Shown here: positions 36,347-48,404 of the stretch, in pieces
Position numbering within the stretch: the stretch's first letter is position 1
Layout: each line of letters starts with the position of its first letter
Assembly (NCBI GenBank): GCA_028829895.1
Contig: CM054179.1
Span: 104,474,375-104,538,374, forward strand
Length of the DNA stretch: 64,000 nucleotides
Reading direction: 5' to 3'
Source of the DNA: Sinotaia quadrata
Lineage: Eukaryota; Mollusca; Gastropoda; Architaenioglossa; Viviparidae
Program-made: the position numbers and the translations under genes
Notes under the pieces: generated by a model
Database searches by the model: none
Told to the model about the DNA's origin: nothing
What the model saw: the letters and a program-made list of their open reading frames with translations, nothing else

Positions 36347-38805
36347 TCCCAGTGCAAACAAAACTCTTGTCTTCTTATAGAATATGTATATTTTAAAAAA
36401 ATAAACAATAACATACCAATTATAGTTTTAAACCAAGCATCGTCCACTAGACAGGTAAATCGGTACCTCCACCAAAATAAAATTATAAAAATTTTATTCG
36501 CACTTCTCTTACCATCAAGCATGTAGTAAAATATTCAGATATAACCTTTGCTCCAGCTAAGTCTAAGGAAACAGCTGTAGGCCTGGCTAATTAGCGGACA
36601 CCAAAGGTGGCCTGAGGTCCAAAAGTTGTGGCGTTGATTTCAGTTGCGCGTGAGCCGATCGAAAGTATTTGGCAGAGGAACTGTATGCTGTCGCTGTGGC
36701 ACCTTCCGAGTCTACGCACTCCCAAGCCACCCGATCCTACGACAACAGTTAGGAGACAATGACCTCTAGAGTCTCCTCGGCTGTGTCGCTAACGTCTCAA
36801 AGTATTCCCGACGTTGACCCTAAATTCTGCATTTGTTGGTTCTTACCTGAGCTCAGAGTCAGGACGAAATTAAGTTTCTCTGCTTCGTGCTTCTCAATTT
36901 CTGTTAGACTGCCTGGAAATGCTTTGTGTTTATTAGTTTTAAGGTGTTCCTCTCGACTGATGAGAACGTGAATGTCGTCTGCTGTTAGTATTCGGTTATG
37001 TTAACGACAACGACTTTGTATATATCATGCTCACGTTTGGACAATCTGAAAATTTCTTCACGACTAGTGCATTCTTTGCTGAAAAGGGAGAGAAGTGAGA
37101 AGTGAATTGTTTAGAAATCTCTACCATGTCACTATTAATCTAGCTCAAGTAATAGTTTATGAAAGTATTTTCTTCCAAAGCTGTTTATTTACCGTATTCA
37201 TTTTACAATGGTATTGTTTTCCAAACCCTTTTATTTATCATATACAGCTAGCAACTTTGTTAGAGTTCAAGAGGTCGCGTTTCCGGAATTATTCTCAAGA
37301 ATTGTGAGCATTTACGCGATGCATTTCAGTGCTTGCAGAGGTTCTCTGAAGTCTACCGTATTCAATGGATTTGAAGATACCAACTCTCATTTAGATCCGC
37401 CATCTTTCCCGATCGTCGTGCAATGCTAGCGATGAGTGGGCAATAACAACTCTTTAGTCTGTACAAATTATACAAATCTACATACAGATAGAATGCTCTA
37501 ATCATCCTAAGAGCTCTAAGTGCTTACAGTCATGACCACATATCTAAAAATGGCAGGTGGTGAGTGAAGGATGATCACGGCACAATGGACAAAAGCGATT
37601 TCTAAGTTCTCAAAAGGTCTTTGGTTCATCTGTCACAATGGTATATCTGGGTGAAAGAATTCCAGAACGGTTAGAGACCCTCATTATCATAATAACGTGC
37701 TCAGAATGGCTCTGGAAGCTAATTAATCGTAATGACCTACTCTAAATGTCTCTGTTCGCTAATTAATCATTATACCATACTTCTTGAACTTTTCCCGATC
37801 TTTAAAAAAAATGTGGTGGGAGAAAAAGCCCAACAAACAATGAAAAGTTGGTCTATAATAATTAACCTTCCTTACGGTGTTTATTTAAGGCTGAATTGTG
37901 AATGCTTTCAGTGTCACGTGGTCTCGCTCTGATCTCTGTGACGTCAATAATTAGCTAATGGCCTACAGCGGAATTCACGAGGACAGAAACATTTGCAGTG
38001 GTTGGATACTTTCGCTGATTTTGCAGACGAATACAAGCACCAAGGAATTATTCTCTTTTACGTTTTGGAACGAAAAGATATTACTATGGTACGAGTATCC
38101 TGCCTCCTGCACTGCGGCTTGACTCGAACGAATCCTTCGAACTTTGTGGGCCAGGCAGGTTGGTTTTGAAATTTCGGATTGTGAGTACTAGCCCATACGT
38201 GAAGATGTTTTCTGCCGTGTTTGACATCTTCACAATGGCTAGGTGCTGTCTCAAAAATTATTCTACAAATTCATGAGTTTTCTCTATGAAACTCCAGGCA
38301 TTTATGAGTTACGTATCTTGAACATTTTAATCTTGAAAGTACCTAGGTTAAAAGTAATATTTCAATTCATATTTTCATGCATACTTTATGCTGATTAATT
38401 TTACTATATATAACTGAAACCTGGTGAGCTTGTTTGAGCATGTATGTAGGCTCCCTATTACGATAGACCAGAAAAGGGGGATAATTTCAAGGGTTAAAGG
38501 AAGAGATTAGTGGAGAACAAAAACAGAGAGAAGGGTTAAAAAACAGGAGGACCATTGATACCTACACTAATCAAGCAGGCAAAAAGGAAAAACCAATATC
38601 CATCTTCCTATTAAAATCCATTCCAATGGACTCTTCTATTTAATTAACCTATCAAATCCGATCCCACCTAACCATTAAGTTTAAATACCTTGGGAAACCC
38701 TTTATGAGTGTCTGGAGAGCACGAAAGCTTAAACATTGCTGGAAAACTCATTGGCTGATTGCATGAATTAAAAGTTGGAATTAGAAACCTAACGTCTATA
38801 ACCTT
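36347..38805. other. Long unique stretch
   Basis: No gene recognised. A GC-richer patch at 36560-36860 carries a domain-less 70-codon frame. A roughly 50-bp imperfect duplication with GCTAATTAATC lies at 37715-37770. Confidence 0.5.
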
Positions 38806-39172
38806 AACAAGGGAAGAAAGTTAAGTGTTGCTCACAGGGAAGAAAGTTAAGTGTTGCTCACAGGGAAGAAAGTTAAGTGTTGCTCACAGTGAAGAAAGTT
38901 AATTTTTATTCACAGGGAAGAAAGTTAAGTGTTGCTCACACGGAAGAAAAGTGTTGCTCTCAGGGAAGAAAGTTAAGTGTTGTTCACACGGAAGAAAGTT
39001 AAGTGTTGCTCTCAGGGAAGAAAGTTAAGTGTTGCTCACAGGGAAGAAAGTTAAGTGTTGCTCACAGTGAAGAAAGTTAATTGTTATTCACAGGGAAGAA
39101 AGTTAAGTGTTGCTCACACGGAAGAAAGTTAAGTGGTGCTCTCAGGGAAGAAAGTTAAGTGCTGTTCAAATG
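38806..39172. repeat. Minisatellite, 26-bp unit, ~13-14 copies
   Basis: Copies of GGGAAGAAAGTTAAGTGTTG followed by CTCACA. Variants (CTCTCA, TTCACA, CGGAAG, AATTTT) recur in the same order in the left and right halves, suggesting a larger duplicated block of several units. Confidence 0.93.
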
Positions 39173-39286
39173 AGATTAAATTTAACTTAAAGAAACAACG
39201 TTTTACCACGGCATGGCATAGTCATGTATTATTAATTATTATTAATTAAATAACTAGCAAATGACAATTCTTAGGGATGGGTTTCT
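39173..39286. other. AT-rich DNA
   Basis: Short spacer between two repeats. Confidence 0.4.
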
Positions 39287-39427
39287 TTTGTCACAATATG
39301 TTCTAATTAAGTATATTTCTCAAGTGAAAGACATGACGTAAAAAATACTATTTTTGTCACAATATGTTCTAATTAAGTATTGTTTCTCAAGTGAAAGACA
39401 TGACGTAAAAAATGCTATTTTTGTCAG
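39287..39427. repeat. Tandem duplication, ~70 bp x2
   Basis: Two near-identical copies containing GTCACAATATGTTCTAATTA and AAGTGAAAGACATGACGTAA. Confidence 0.93.
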
Positions 39428-40285
39428 GAAGATGTGATGTAGGAACCTATTCTTTTCCATGCTGAAAGATCTCAGACACCGAAAGTGTACAAGTGTTTGT
39501 TTCTTAATTTGTACTCGTTTGGTTCAAAGTTCAAATGGCGTGCAGTGAATACGAGTTTCTAATTCTTCTGGTGAACACTGTAGCTCATGTGTATGCCTGA
39601 CATTCTTAAAACCTCTTGTCCTAGACGTTATTCAGTTTAGTACAGCGTACATCAGGGCTGGAGAATATTGTTTTAATAATAAAAAAGGAATTAGAAATCA
39701 TTACAACATTTTACATCTTAATTTCAGTTGAATGCTTAAGAAAACACAAATAACTATAAAATAAGAATTAATTTTTGAACGTCCAAAAAAATAAAATGTA
39801 TTAATAATATGGTTAATCTGTATAAATATGGTTAATCTGTATAAATACTGCAAATGTTGGGAGTGGACTTAGGAAAAAAGGAAATAATATAAACATTTGT
39901 CACTCCTTAATAGTAATATATCGTCATCGTATCTAATATATTATAAATTGACGAATTTAAAAATCATTATGCCACCACCTCTTCAACCCCATCCCCGTCT
40001 CGGGAATGTGTCTCTTTATCAAGCCGCGAAAAAGCAGCGTGTGGACACTCGGCAACAAAGGCAGCACGTCTCTCACCAGCCTGGACCTGGATGGACATTT
40101 ATATCCAGTATTTAAGCCTGCCAGATTGCTGTTTATCGGCTGTGGTCAGGGTTTCGGACGGTGCCTTTGTTAGCCTACGGAAGTCTGAAGATGCTTCGCC
40201 CAGGCTTCATTCATCACCTGGTTAAATTGTCACTCCTGTGTAAGTGACGTCAGACTCAGACACTGCAAATCGAAGTGTATCAACC

Positions 40286-40287
<2 letters not shown>
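39428..40287. other. Unique DNA
   Basis: No gene recognised. A 23-bp duplication with ATATGGTTAATCTGTATAAA lies at about 39808-39845. Confidence 0.5.

Positions 40288-40343
<56 letters not shown>
40288..40343. repeat. (CA)n microsatellite
   Basis: About 28 CA repeats. Confidence 0.98.
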
Positions 40344-40346
<3 letters not shown>

Positions 40347-40924
40347 TCACAAGGGGGTGGGGTTGACAGCGTGCTGCCAGTCGATCCACAGGGTCTATAA
40401 ACAGTGTTTGGAAAAACCTAATCTACTGAAGAAGAGGGCGGCCAGAGGAGCGTGAGAATAACAATAATCTTATCAAGTAATATATATACATACAATACTT
40501 TGCACTGGGGCGTGCGGGATTGTCTTCACTGGGGCGGGCAGGGTTAGAAAAAGAAGTCTTCGAAAGGAGTTCGAGTTTGTTCCAGGACAGTAACTATTTA
40601 TCGCTAGTTTCCTTTTATTTAAATTTCAGTTTGTATGTTTCGAAACACATCTCGTTTATCTTATTTTTCTTTCTGAAAATAACACACAATTGTGTGCATT
40701 CGTGCGTGTACGAGTGTATGTATATGTGTAAGTGTGCGCATGCGCACAGTACTCCTCTACGTACATAAATGTCTTAGAAGAATGCACTAGCTCACTTGTG
40801 ACGTCACTGACACTAGAGTCAATATTTTACAAGGAATTTTGTTTACTAAGAACTTTTCCGTAATAATATTGTGCTGGATAATGCAATAATTATATTTTGA
40901 CAACAAAATCAAATGCTTTAGTTG
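40344..40924. other. Unique DNA
   Basis: No gene recognised. Confidence 0.5.
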
Positions 40925-41190
40925 TATTGACCGGTACTGCATAGGTAAAGCATTAAACTTTTGTTCAAGATATCATGGTTTGAGTCCAGCTCTAGGCAAA
41001 GAATAACACACCCTTTAGATGTGACGGGATCTCTATGTGTTGCCTGGAATGGACAATTAAGCAAACTCCATGTGCCAAAGATTACTTTCGCTGCAAATCC
41101 CTTGTCATAGGACAACTGCAAAAGTTGGCTGGTCCTGTTGTTATCCACTGCAACATTTCTCAGATAAGTCTTGCAGACCCTCTAATAATT
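40925..41190 (+). mobile_element. tRNA-derived SINE-like element
   Basis: GGTTTGAGTCC at 40977-40987 is a close match to the polymerase III B box. An A-box-like ACTGCATAGGTAA lies about 35 bases upstream, followed by GCATTAAACT, a tRNA-type order. The head parallels the minus-strand one at 19081-19148. The following 200 bp would be the body; I cannot fix the 3' end. Cloverleaf pairing is poor, so it is not a working tRNA gene. Frames at 40918-41148 (-) and 41070-41375 (+) overlap it and are not called. Confidence 0.5.
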
Positions 41191-41698
41191 ATATGAAAAT
41201 AAAATGTACACATTCCACTGTCAGCTCGTACCATTTCTCTTTTCCAGAATTTAAATCACTCGACATTTGCACTCGTCTGCAGATTCAACAGTGGGTGTCG
41301 CATAATAGCATAAAGTCACCACACTTGCACCATGCGCTAAAAATAGCCTGCCGAAGCACTATTCCAAACTTTTAAGCCAAAGACTTTCACGTAGTTACAA
41401 ACAAGCGAATCTTACTTACTCATAGCATCAGTTCATCGCTAGCTAATCTACGTACCAATAGAGATGTTATTAAAATATCATTATAATTGCTCCCCATTCA
41501 AAGGTTATGCCTCACAAACCCGTCTATTTTATAAATTTAGACTGCGCCACACAAACTTACAAAGTCTATTGCGATTTTGGTAACCAGACACTCTGAAGTG
41601 TTGAGTGCAATTTGAGCTATGAGCATTTCTTAAAGTAAAAATTCGAGGTTTGCTATATATATACTTTTTTTTTTAAGTTTTATAGCTACTTAACAAAT
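41191..41698. other. Unique DNA
   Basis: No gene recognised. Confidence 0.45.
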
Positions 41699-41772
41699 CC
41701 ACAGCACGTAGCCTTTGTCATATTGAACCCGAAACCTTTCAATTAAGGGACCAGGGCGCTGGGCAGGCATTG
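41699..41772 (-). mobile_element. tRNA-like fragment
   Basis: On the minus strand, GGGTTCAATATG (plus 41719-41730) is B-box-like, and TGCCCAGCGCCCTGG about 45 bases upstream could be an A box. It may be another SINE head or chance. Confidence 0.25.
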
Positions 41773-42240
41773 TGATGACGTGACTGAAAGCAGCTTCCTG
41801 ACCGCTGTGGTACGTCAGTAATCCGCCAGACAGCTTTGTCCTCCCGCCACCTTTCTCCAGTCTTTCATCGAGTCATTTAAACTCCTCGCCAGATTGAAAA
41901 AGGGTAAAAACGGTCCCCTGTTTCTCAGATCTTCCTGTTATTGCTTGGTATTAACAGGGAATCCTGCAAAAAGTCGTTACTCCCAGAAGGGAGAGCGCAG
42001 ACTTCCGGCGCCAAGGCAACCAGACTAGTGCTAAATAAATTCCAACTTAGTGTGTACTGTTAAAGTTTGTTTTCCTCCAATTTAAAAAAAAAAAAGAAAG
42101 GACAGGAAGGAAGAAAACCAAAAAGCAGGAAAGAGATAGAACTAAATAAAGAGTCAGACATGTTGATATATATTTTCTGTCGATCATAGACACGAGTCCT
42201 AGTTAATCCACAATAGCTCCAGTTCTTACCCTCTCCATCA
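41773..42240. other. Unique, GC-richer DNA
   Basis: The stretch at 41773-42050 is less AT-rich than its surroundings and has no convincing frame. An A run lies at about 42088-42099. Confidence 0.4.
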
Positions 42241-42410
42241 ACTTTCCTGTCTTTCTCCCTCTATCCCTTTTTTCCTCTTCATTGTTGTTCGTTCTCTTTC
42301 TCTCTCATCTCCCCCAACGCTCTCTCTTAACCTGTCATTTTCTCCCCCCCCTCCCCCGCAATTATCTCTCCCCACTTCCATTCTCTCTCGCCACTTTGTT
42401 CGATTTTATC
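42241..42410. repeat. CT-rich pyrimidine tract
   Basis: Irregular TCTC/CCCT-rich DNA with a long C run near 42345-42357. Confidence 0.8.
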
Positions 42411-42939
42411 ACCTTATATTTGTAAGGGAAATAAATAATTAAAAACTGACTGAAATCTGATCGACTTGCATTTTGAAATACGGTTAGCCTACTAAACCAT
42501 TCACTCGACATTGAATAGTTTCATCCACCCTGTTAATTGCAAGAGTGGACTCTAGGACCGCACGTTATCCGATCCTAAGTTACTTTACCATTCCCGCCCC
42601 AACATCTCTCCCCGACCCATCCATATCGCATTAAGTCTTGTGGCAGTTAATGTAACCTGAAATGAAATTTTAAAAAAAAATATTTTCTTTGATACAACCA
42701 TGATTTTCAATTACTGTCCCATACTCATGTTGCCTCGAGAATTTTGTCTCTGAAGCAAATTCAGTACAGCTGGGCAAAATCTGACCAAATCCGAGGTAAT
42801 GTTACCTATTTTAATTTGGGAGGAATGCATCACTGACAAGGTATCCTATTCCCGCTGGAAATCACGTGGTTCATTCATGCATGAGCGATGTGATTGTAAG
42901 CTTTAGCATTGGGGCACATGTGATTGTTTGCTTCCTTGC
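42411..42939. other. Unique DNA
   Basis: No gene recognised. Confidence 0.45.
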
Positions 42940-43535
42940 GTGTGTGTCGTTGAGTGTGTGTGTGTGTGTGCCTGTGTGTATTTCTTTGTTATATGCCTGT
43001 GTTTGCACGTGTGATTGTGCATGTCTTATGTTGCCTGCGCATGCGTGTCTGCATATGTTTGCTTTATGTGCGTATCGTGCGTACGTTTACGGATATAGAA
43101 TACAAAAATATGTGTTTGCAAGTGCGTTTGTATGCTTGAGTGTGTATGATTCTGTTTGCACTTGTATGCATTTATCTTTGCATGTGTGATTCGGTGTAAG
43201 TCTCAATGAATGCGCACACAAGTGTGCATATTTGCATATATGCATATGTATGTGTGTGTGTGTGTGTGTGCATTTCTGTGTGAGCGTGCATTTGTGCTTA
43301 CTGCGTTAAGTTTGTGTTTGTATGTGTGTGTATCTGTGTGTCACTTTGTGTCTGCATATATGTTGTATATGTCTGATTGTGAGTTTACAAGTGTGTCAAC
43401 ATGTATTATTGCGCGTGTGCATCCGAATCAACGTTCGTTTGCTTTTTCTGTTTCTCTCTTTGTATGAATGGCTGAGTAAATCTGCTGAGCAAATCTGCAA
43501 GTCTGCAAACTGTGTGTTTGTGTCTGTGTGTCATG
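42940..43535. repeat. Degenerate TG-rich region
   Basis: About 600 bp rich in GTGTGT, TGCATGT and TGTTTG words, including a purer (TG)n at 43249-43270. It looks like an old dinucleotide tract that has drifted. Cys-rich frames at 42866-43555 are its translation. Confidence 0.75.
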
Positions 43536-44611
43536 TGCCAAATTTGCTAGTCTGATTGGAAAAGAAATATCTTCGAGAATCATTGTATAAATTCGTGTTT
43601 GAATGCCTGCCTGCATATTTGAATCAGAGAAACGAGAATGGAAATTCACGCCTCTCGCTCTGTAAAATCTACCCGAAGTAATCTACTCGAAGTAATTTGC
43701 TCGAATGACTGAGAAAGTGTTTATTAAGATAATGTCAGTAAGAAAAAAAATCATTCTTTAGACTTATAGCTTCGGTCATAAGAATTTCTTATCACCCACT
43801 GTAGACACAAGCAATACACTGTTATTCATCGCAGTGTGTGCGTGCTGCGTATTGCGTGTGTGCGTGTTGCGTATTACGTGTGTGCGTGATAAGTGTAAGT
43901 ATATCCGCGGTATGTGTGAGGATGGGCTTTTAACTGAGTAACAGAACGTATTGTATTAATCGTCTGATAAACTCAGTCAAATTTGAATTCTGGATAAACC
44001 CAGATGAGCCACAATACCATCAATATCGAAACCATTTCAGGTATAACTACATATAATTTCATCTAATAATATTTCTCTTATCATTCCTAGTGTGCATCAA
44101 CGTTTCGTGTGCGCGTTGTTGCAAAAGCAAGTGAAGGACTGACAAAGCAGAGATTAATCCAGGTCATGTAAAAGATGATATTAACCTACCTCTAATAACT
44201 CCATTTCTATTCTCTGATAGGACTAACCTGCGATTTGTATTGATTCTATTTTTGAAATGTAATTATATTTTTAGAGAGAGACTGTGTAGACATAAAATTA
44301 TCCAAACGTGAGTTAGTGGAATATTGATGTCAAGTAATCTATTTCATTGTAATTTTCCTTAATACATTTGATTATTCATTTAATAAATTTATTGTTAAAA
44401 ATATTGCCTTATTACGCATATTGATAATCTTATGTTGGAGAAGAAAATGGGTGGATGGTGGGTCACTGAAAATTGATTAAAAGTCGGATTTGTCTCTCTT
44501 TTAGTAAGACGTTTTCCACTCACGGAAACAAGTATAATGTACAACATAGTCAAATTAATTGAACATAGAAATAATGGCTCATTTACATAAGTATTTCCAA
44601 TACAAATCAAT
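43536..44611. other. Unique DNA with a short GTGCG repeat
   Basis: A roughly 26-bp GTGTGTGCGTG/TTGCGTATTGC repeat (three copies) at 43833-43890. No gene recognised. Confidence 0.5.
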
Positions 44612-45005
44612 GATCAATAGCAAACATGTAAGAAATATTCTATGTCCATTCTTCCTTTATCAGTCAATAAACTCAACATAGGCTAACGATCGCCTTTATG
44701 ACTGGACTCGAGTCATGTTCAAATTCAAAATAATTAGAATAGAGTACTTCTTCAACGAAGAAACTTCCTGTCCATCCCCATTGGATGATTTTCTTATGAA
44801 CAAGTGTGAGAATATTAGTCAGAGAAACTATTCATCCAGTTGGAACTGGTTTGGATTGCATCATCAATTTTCTAGCATATTCTCAACTCGGGTTGTTTAC
44901 TCCAAGTCTGATCATAAGGAATGCCCATGGTCGGGTCACTGTGACAATTTAACAATTTATTTAACAAATAAGTCCAGAAATAGGGATAGGCAAACTTACT
45001 CCACC
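44612..45005 (+). mobile_element. Dispersed repeat family, copy 3
   Basis: It aligns with 33887-34297 (same orientation) and with the reverse of 171-502. It ends in CTTACTCCACC, the same end as copy 1. A 109-codon plus frame (44715-45044) lies inside, but the matching frame is interrupted in the other copies, so it is not a conserved gene. Weak similarity to copy 2 may begin a little earlier, near 44587. Confidence 0.85.
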
Positions 45006-45195
45006 ATACTGCCTAATTATGAAATTAGACAAAACGTTATTTAGTATAGATTGACCATTTCTTTATAAATCTAGTATTCAGTCTTACAGAGTTCCTAACC
45101 GAACTTACAATTGACAATTCAATAATATTAGCAGTTTTTCTCTGGTAAAGTATGCCAAAATCCCAATATCTTATCCTTTAATACAGGACACAACT
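45006..45195. other. AT-rich spacer
   Basis: Nothing recognised. Confidence 0.4.
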
Positions 45196-45643
45196 GAATG
45201 GTACTCAAAGGAACAAGTTAAATGGTTAATGACAAAGAGTACAAGGAACAAGTTAAATGGTTGATGACAAAGAGTACAAAGAACAAGTTAAATGGTTAAT
45301 GACAAAGAGTAGGCCCTACAAGGAGCAAGTTAAAAGATTAATGACAAAGAGTACAAGGAACAAGTTCAATGGTTAATGACAAAGAATACAAAGAACAAAT
45401 TAAATGGTTAATGAAAAAGAGTACAAGGAACAAGTTAAATGGTTAATGACAAGAGTACAAGGAACAAGTTAAATGGTTAATGACAAGAGTACAAGGAACA
45501 AGTTAAATGGTTAATGACAAGAGTACAAGGAACAAGTTAAATGGTTAATGACAAGAGAACAAGGAACAAGTTAAATGGTTAATTACAAAGAGTACAAGGA
45601 ACAAGTTAAATGGTTAATGACAAAGTACAAGGATCAAGGCTCC
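45196..45643. repeat. Minisatellite, 33-35-bp unit, ~13 copies
   Basis: Copies of ACAAGGAACAAGTTAAATGG followed by TTAATGACAAAGAGT. A block of shorter units (GACAAGAGT, two bases less) sits in the middle, and one copy carries an extra AGGCCCT. Confidence 0.94.
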
Positions 45644-47138
45644 AAAGTTTATCAAAAGAAATCAGAAAAGTACAGCAGACTAGTGTTAAAGTTCTAGTTA
45701 TTTGAAGACACAGAGCAGAACTTAATCTTATAATTCTGATATTTTATTAGTAGAAGATTTTAGTAAACTTTACCATTCAGGAAAATATTAAGTTAATATA
45801 TCTCTTGAGTTAGTTTTATGGCGTTTCGTAGGCCAGCTAATTAATAAATAATTAATAATAGAGATAATGAAGTTTTACTCTATCTAAGGGAATCCGGCAC
45901 GTGTATGTATCACTGAAGAGAGAGATTAGACGCATTTTGAACACTTGTCAATAAGGATTTTGAACACTTGTCAATAAAGATTTTGTCAATCTAATGCAGC
46001 TAAGAGAGAAAGATCGAGTGAGTAAATAGTCATTGAGAGTGAAAGGTAAATGGGTGAAGGGGAAATTAAACGTTAAAGCACAGAATATAGTTGGGGGAGG
46101 GGAATTCAGTGACAGGTGCCAAGTTTTTCTTTATTTTTCCATTTCACTAAGGACTGGTGTTTCTCACTGCAGTTGGATTACTGACAACTAGAAATGAGGA
46201 AAAGAATTTAAGATTTGTTGGTCCTGCTCGGATACAGATTGCATATCGAGAAGGAATTCTTTGAAGCAAAATTCAGCGAAATAATGACAGTAACACATTC
46301 ATCCCGATTGTGTTCAGACTAATGACTGGTTCATACGGACGTGACGCAATCATATGATGTAAAATCGCGATATAATATCATGAAGTAAACCCTTAAATCT
46401 GATGGCAATCCAATGGCATAATCTCGTGACTGAATTTCAAGAGGAATATTCAGACATAGTTATTGGACGTAATCTATTGACGTACTTTCTTAACGTAATC
46501 TCATTACTGCACTCTCTTGATCTCTTGACGCTCAAACTGGCGTGATGAATCAACTTCCGCCTAAAGCCAAGGACATCCTCCGAGCCCCCTCTCTTTCACC
46601 AAATTTTCCAGTGAGGAAATTTCCCTTCGTCTTCTTTCGTGTTTCCTCTTCCAGATCAATTGAAATTTGTTACGGGAACAAGAACACATTTCTCCGGGAT
46701 GAGAGGGTTCTAAACCTATCAGTTTCTCGCCTCATCTGGAGCTTATCGTATTAAGCTATTGATCAGGGGCGTTCTTGTGACCACCCGCCTTTGCTCTCTT
46801 GGCCTTTGGGCACGCTAGCGCCCTCTCTGCTGATTGCTATGGCGCCGCAAGAAGGGTAGACAAGCAAAGGAATAACAAAGTGAAGGGGAGACAAATCGAA
46901 AGCTTGGTCCATTTGCAAAAATCCAAATGCAAACACTGACAACTGTGAGTCATCTTTGGTTATTTCATTAACAACCCGTTTCAGGTTTAGCTTTAGCATG
47001 ATTTAAAATATAAAAAAACAACAACATGCATTTACACACACACACACATATGTACATGTATTCACCCAAAAATGCACACACATGCACGAGCATAAAATAC
47101 GCAAAACCAGTATCCTCCTTCTCCCCATCTTTATTCTT
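45644..47138. other. Unique DNA
   Basis: No gene recognised. A 24-bp duplication with TTTTGAACACTTGTCAATAA lies at about 45933-45980, and a GC-richer patch at about 46540-46880 has no domain-bearing frame. Confidence 0.5.
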
Positions 47139-47194
<56 letters not shown>

Positions 47195-47195
47195 A
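47139..47195. repeat. (TC)n microsatellite
   Basis: A TC tract with one T insertion. Confidence 0.97.
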
Positions 47196-47382
47196 TTCTT
47201 CCCCTCTTACTCCATCAGGTAGTTGGCACTTTTTGTTATTAAAGTAATTGCTAATTCTCTATCCCGCCTTTCCTAGTGAAAATGTCAGACAAAATAACTT
47301 GAAAAGCTATTGACATATGAATAAACCAAGAGTTTGAAAATTAAAATGGAAAGAAACTGTCAGCAACACGTGTTTTGTGATT

Positions 47383-47562
47383 TAACAGCAGAAACTGTTT
47401 TCATATGAAGAAACAAAGCCAGAGTTAACAGCAGAAACTATTTTCATGTATAGAAACAACGCCAGAGTTATCGGCAGAAGATATTTTCATATAATGAAAC
47501 AACGCCAGAGTTAAAATCAGAAACTATTTCCATATACAGAAATAATGCCAGAATTTACAGCA
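47383..47562. repeat. Minisatellite, ~43-bp unit, four copies
   Basis: Imperfect copies with CAGAAACTATTTTCATAT and GAAACAACGCCAGAGTTA. Confidence 0.88.
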
Positions 47563-48185
47563 AAATATATGAGTGTTAAAAAGAAAAAGAAGATCCAATG
47601 TGGCCGCTATAGTGCGTTTGCCTCTATTATGATTATTATTTATTAATTCCTTTATCATTTAATAAACATAGTCGCTTATCAGTGGTTAAATTTAGGATAC
47701 GTTTCCTAACATGAATTCCACACTCACATACCACTATAAGCTTACGCACTACCGACACATAAATTCTGTTCCGCAGGTGGAACTTCTTACTTAAGGAGTA
47801 ATGTAATTTCACAATATTGACTAATTTTCATCCAAAACAATTGACTCTCGAACCCCCATCCACCCCACTAACTACTCCAGACATGCATCATTGCACATGC
47901 ATGTGAAGGATGTGACAAAAGATAAAAGATTTATTATAAAATAATATCTGTATCACAAAATACAACTAAGTTTGAAACAGTTCACGTATTTACAGTAAAT
48001 GTTCAACTGTTCGAATCCTCTACACTATACAATCGATATTCAGCAATGTCTGCTTGAGGAACAATCTCTAATCAGAGTTACAATTTTACCACGAGTTGGA
48101 AAAGAGAGAAAATTAGAGGTATTCAATTGAAGTTCTGGACCTCGTCTGTAAGTGCAACATCTTTTAGATGTATGGAGAAAAGAGT
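47563..48185. other. Unique DNA
   Basis: No gene recognised. GGTTCGAGAG on the minus strand near 47850 is a lone B-box-like word without an A box. Confidence 0.4.
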
Positions 48186-48404
48186 TTATGAGGTCAGCCC
48201 AAACCAGGACCCACTTCGCTCGTGCACACTGTCTGCTGGATCGTCTGGAAATTTGAACAGCAAATGGCAGTCATTGTATCTGTTCTCACCAAACAGAAGT
48301 TCAATGTTAGACAGTAGTCTGACGATTTCAGAAGCCTCCTTCAAGACGCAATGCACGTCATAAGGCCTGTACTGATCAGACAAGACCAAAAGAAAGCTGA
48401 CATC
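48186..48404 (-). other. Unrecognised minus-strand open frame
   Basis: A 72-codon frame with no ATG near its start and a protein-like mix of residues (for example VLKEASEIVRLLSN and NDCHLLFKFPDD). After the stop, the same frame stays open for about 20 further codons. It could be an exon or a piece of a decayed gene, but no splice sites are convincing and I recognise no family. The opposite strand is also open (48127-48363). Confidence 0.2.

Noticed and set aside
42866..43555. Cysteine-rich secreted peptide candidates
   Set aside because: The Cys content comes from TGT/TGC in a degenerate TG-rich tract, and there is no signal peptide plus cysteine framework.
44715..45044. 109-codon ORF as a gene
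   Set aside because: It lies inside dispersed-repeat copy 3, and the frame is interrupted in the other copies.
47848..47872. B-box-like GGTTCGAG on the minus strand
   Set aside because: No A-box partner and no similarity to the other tRNA-like heads.
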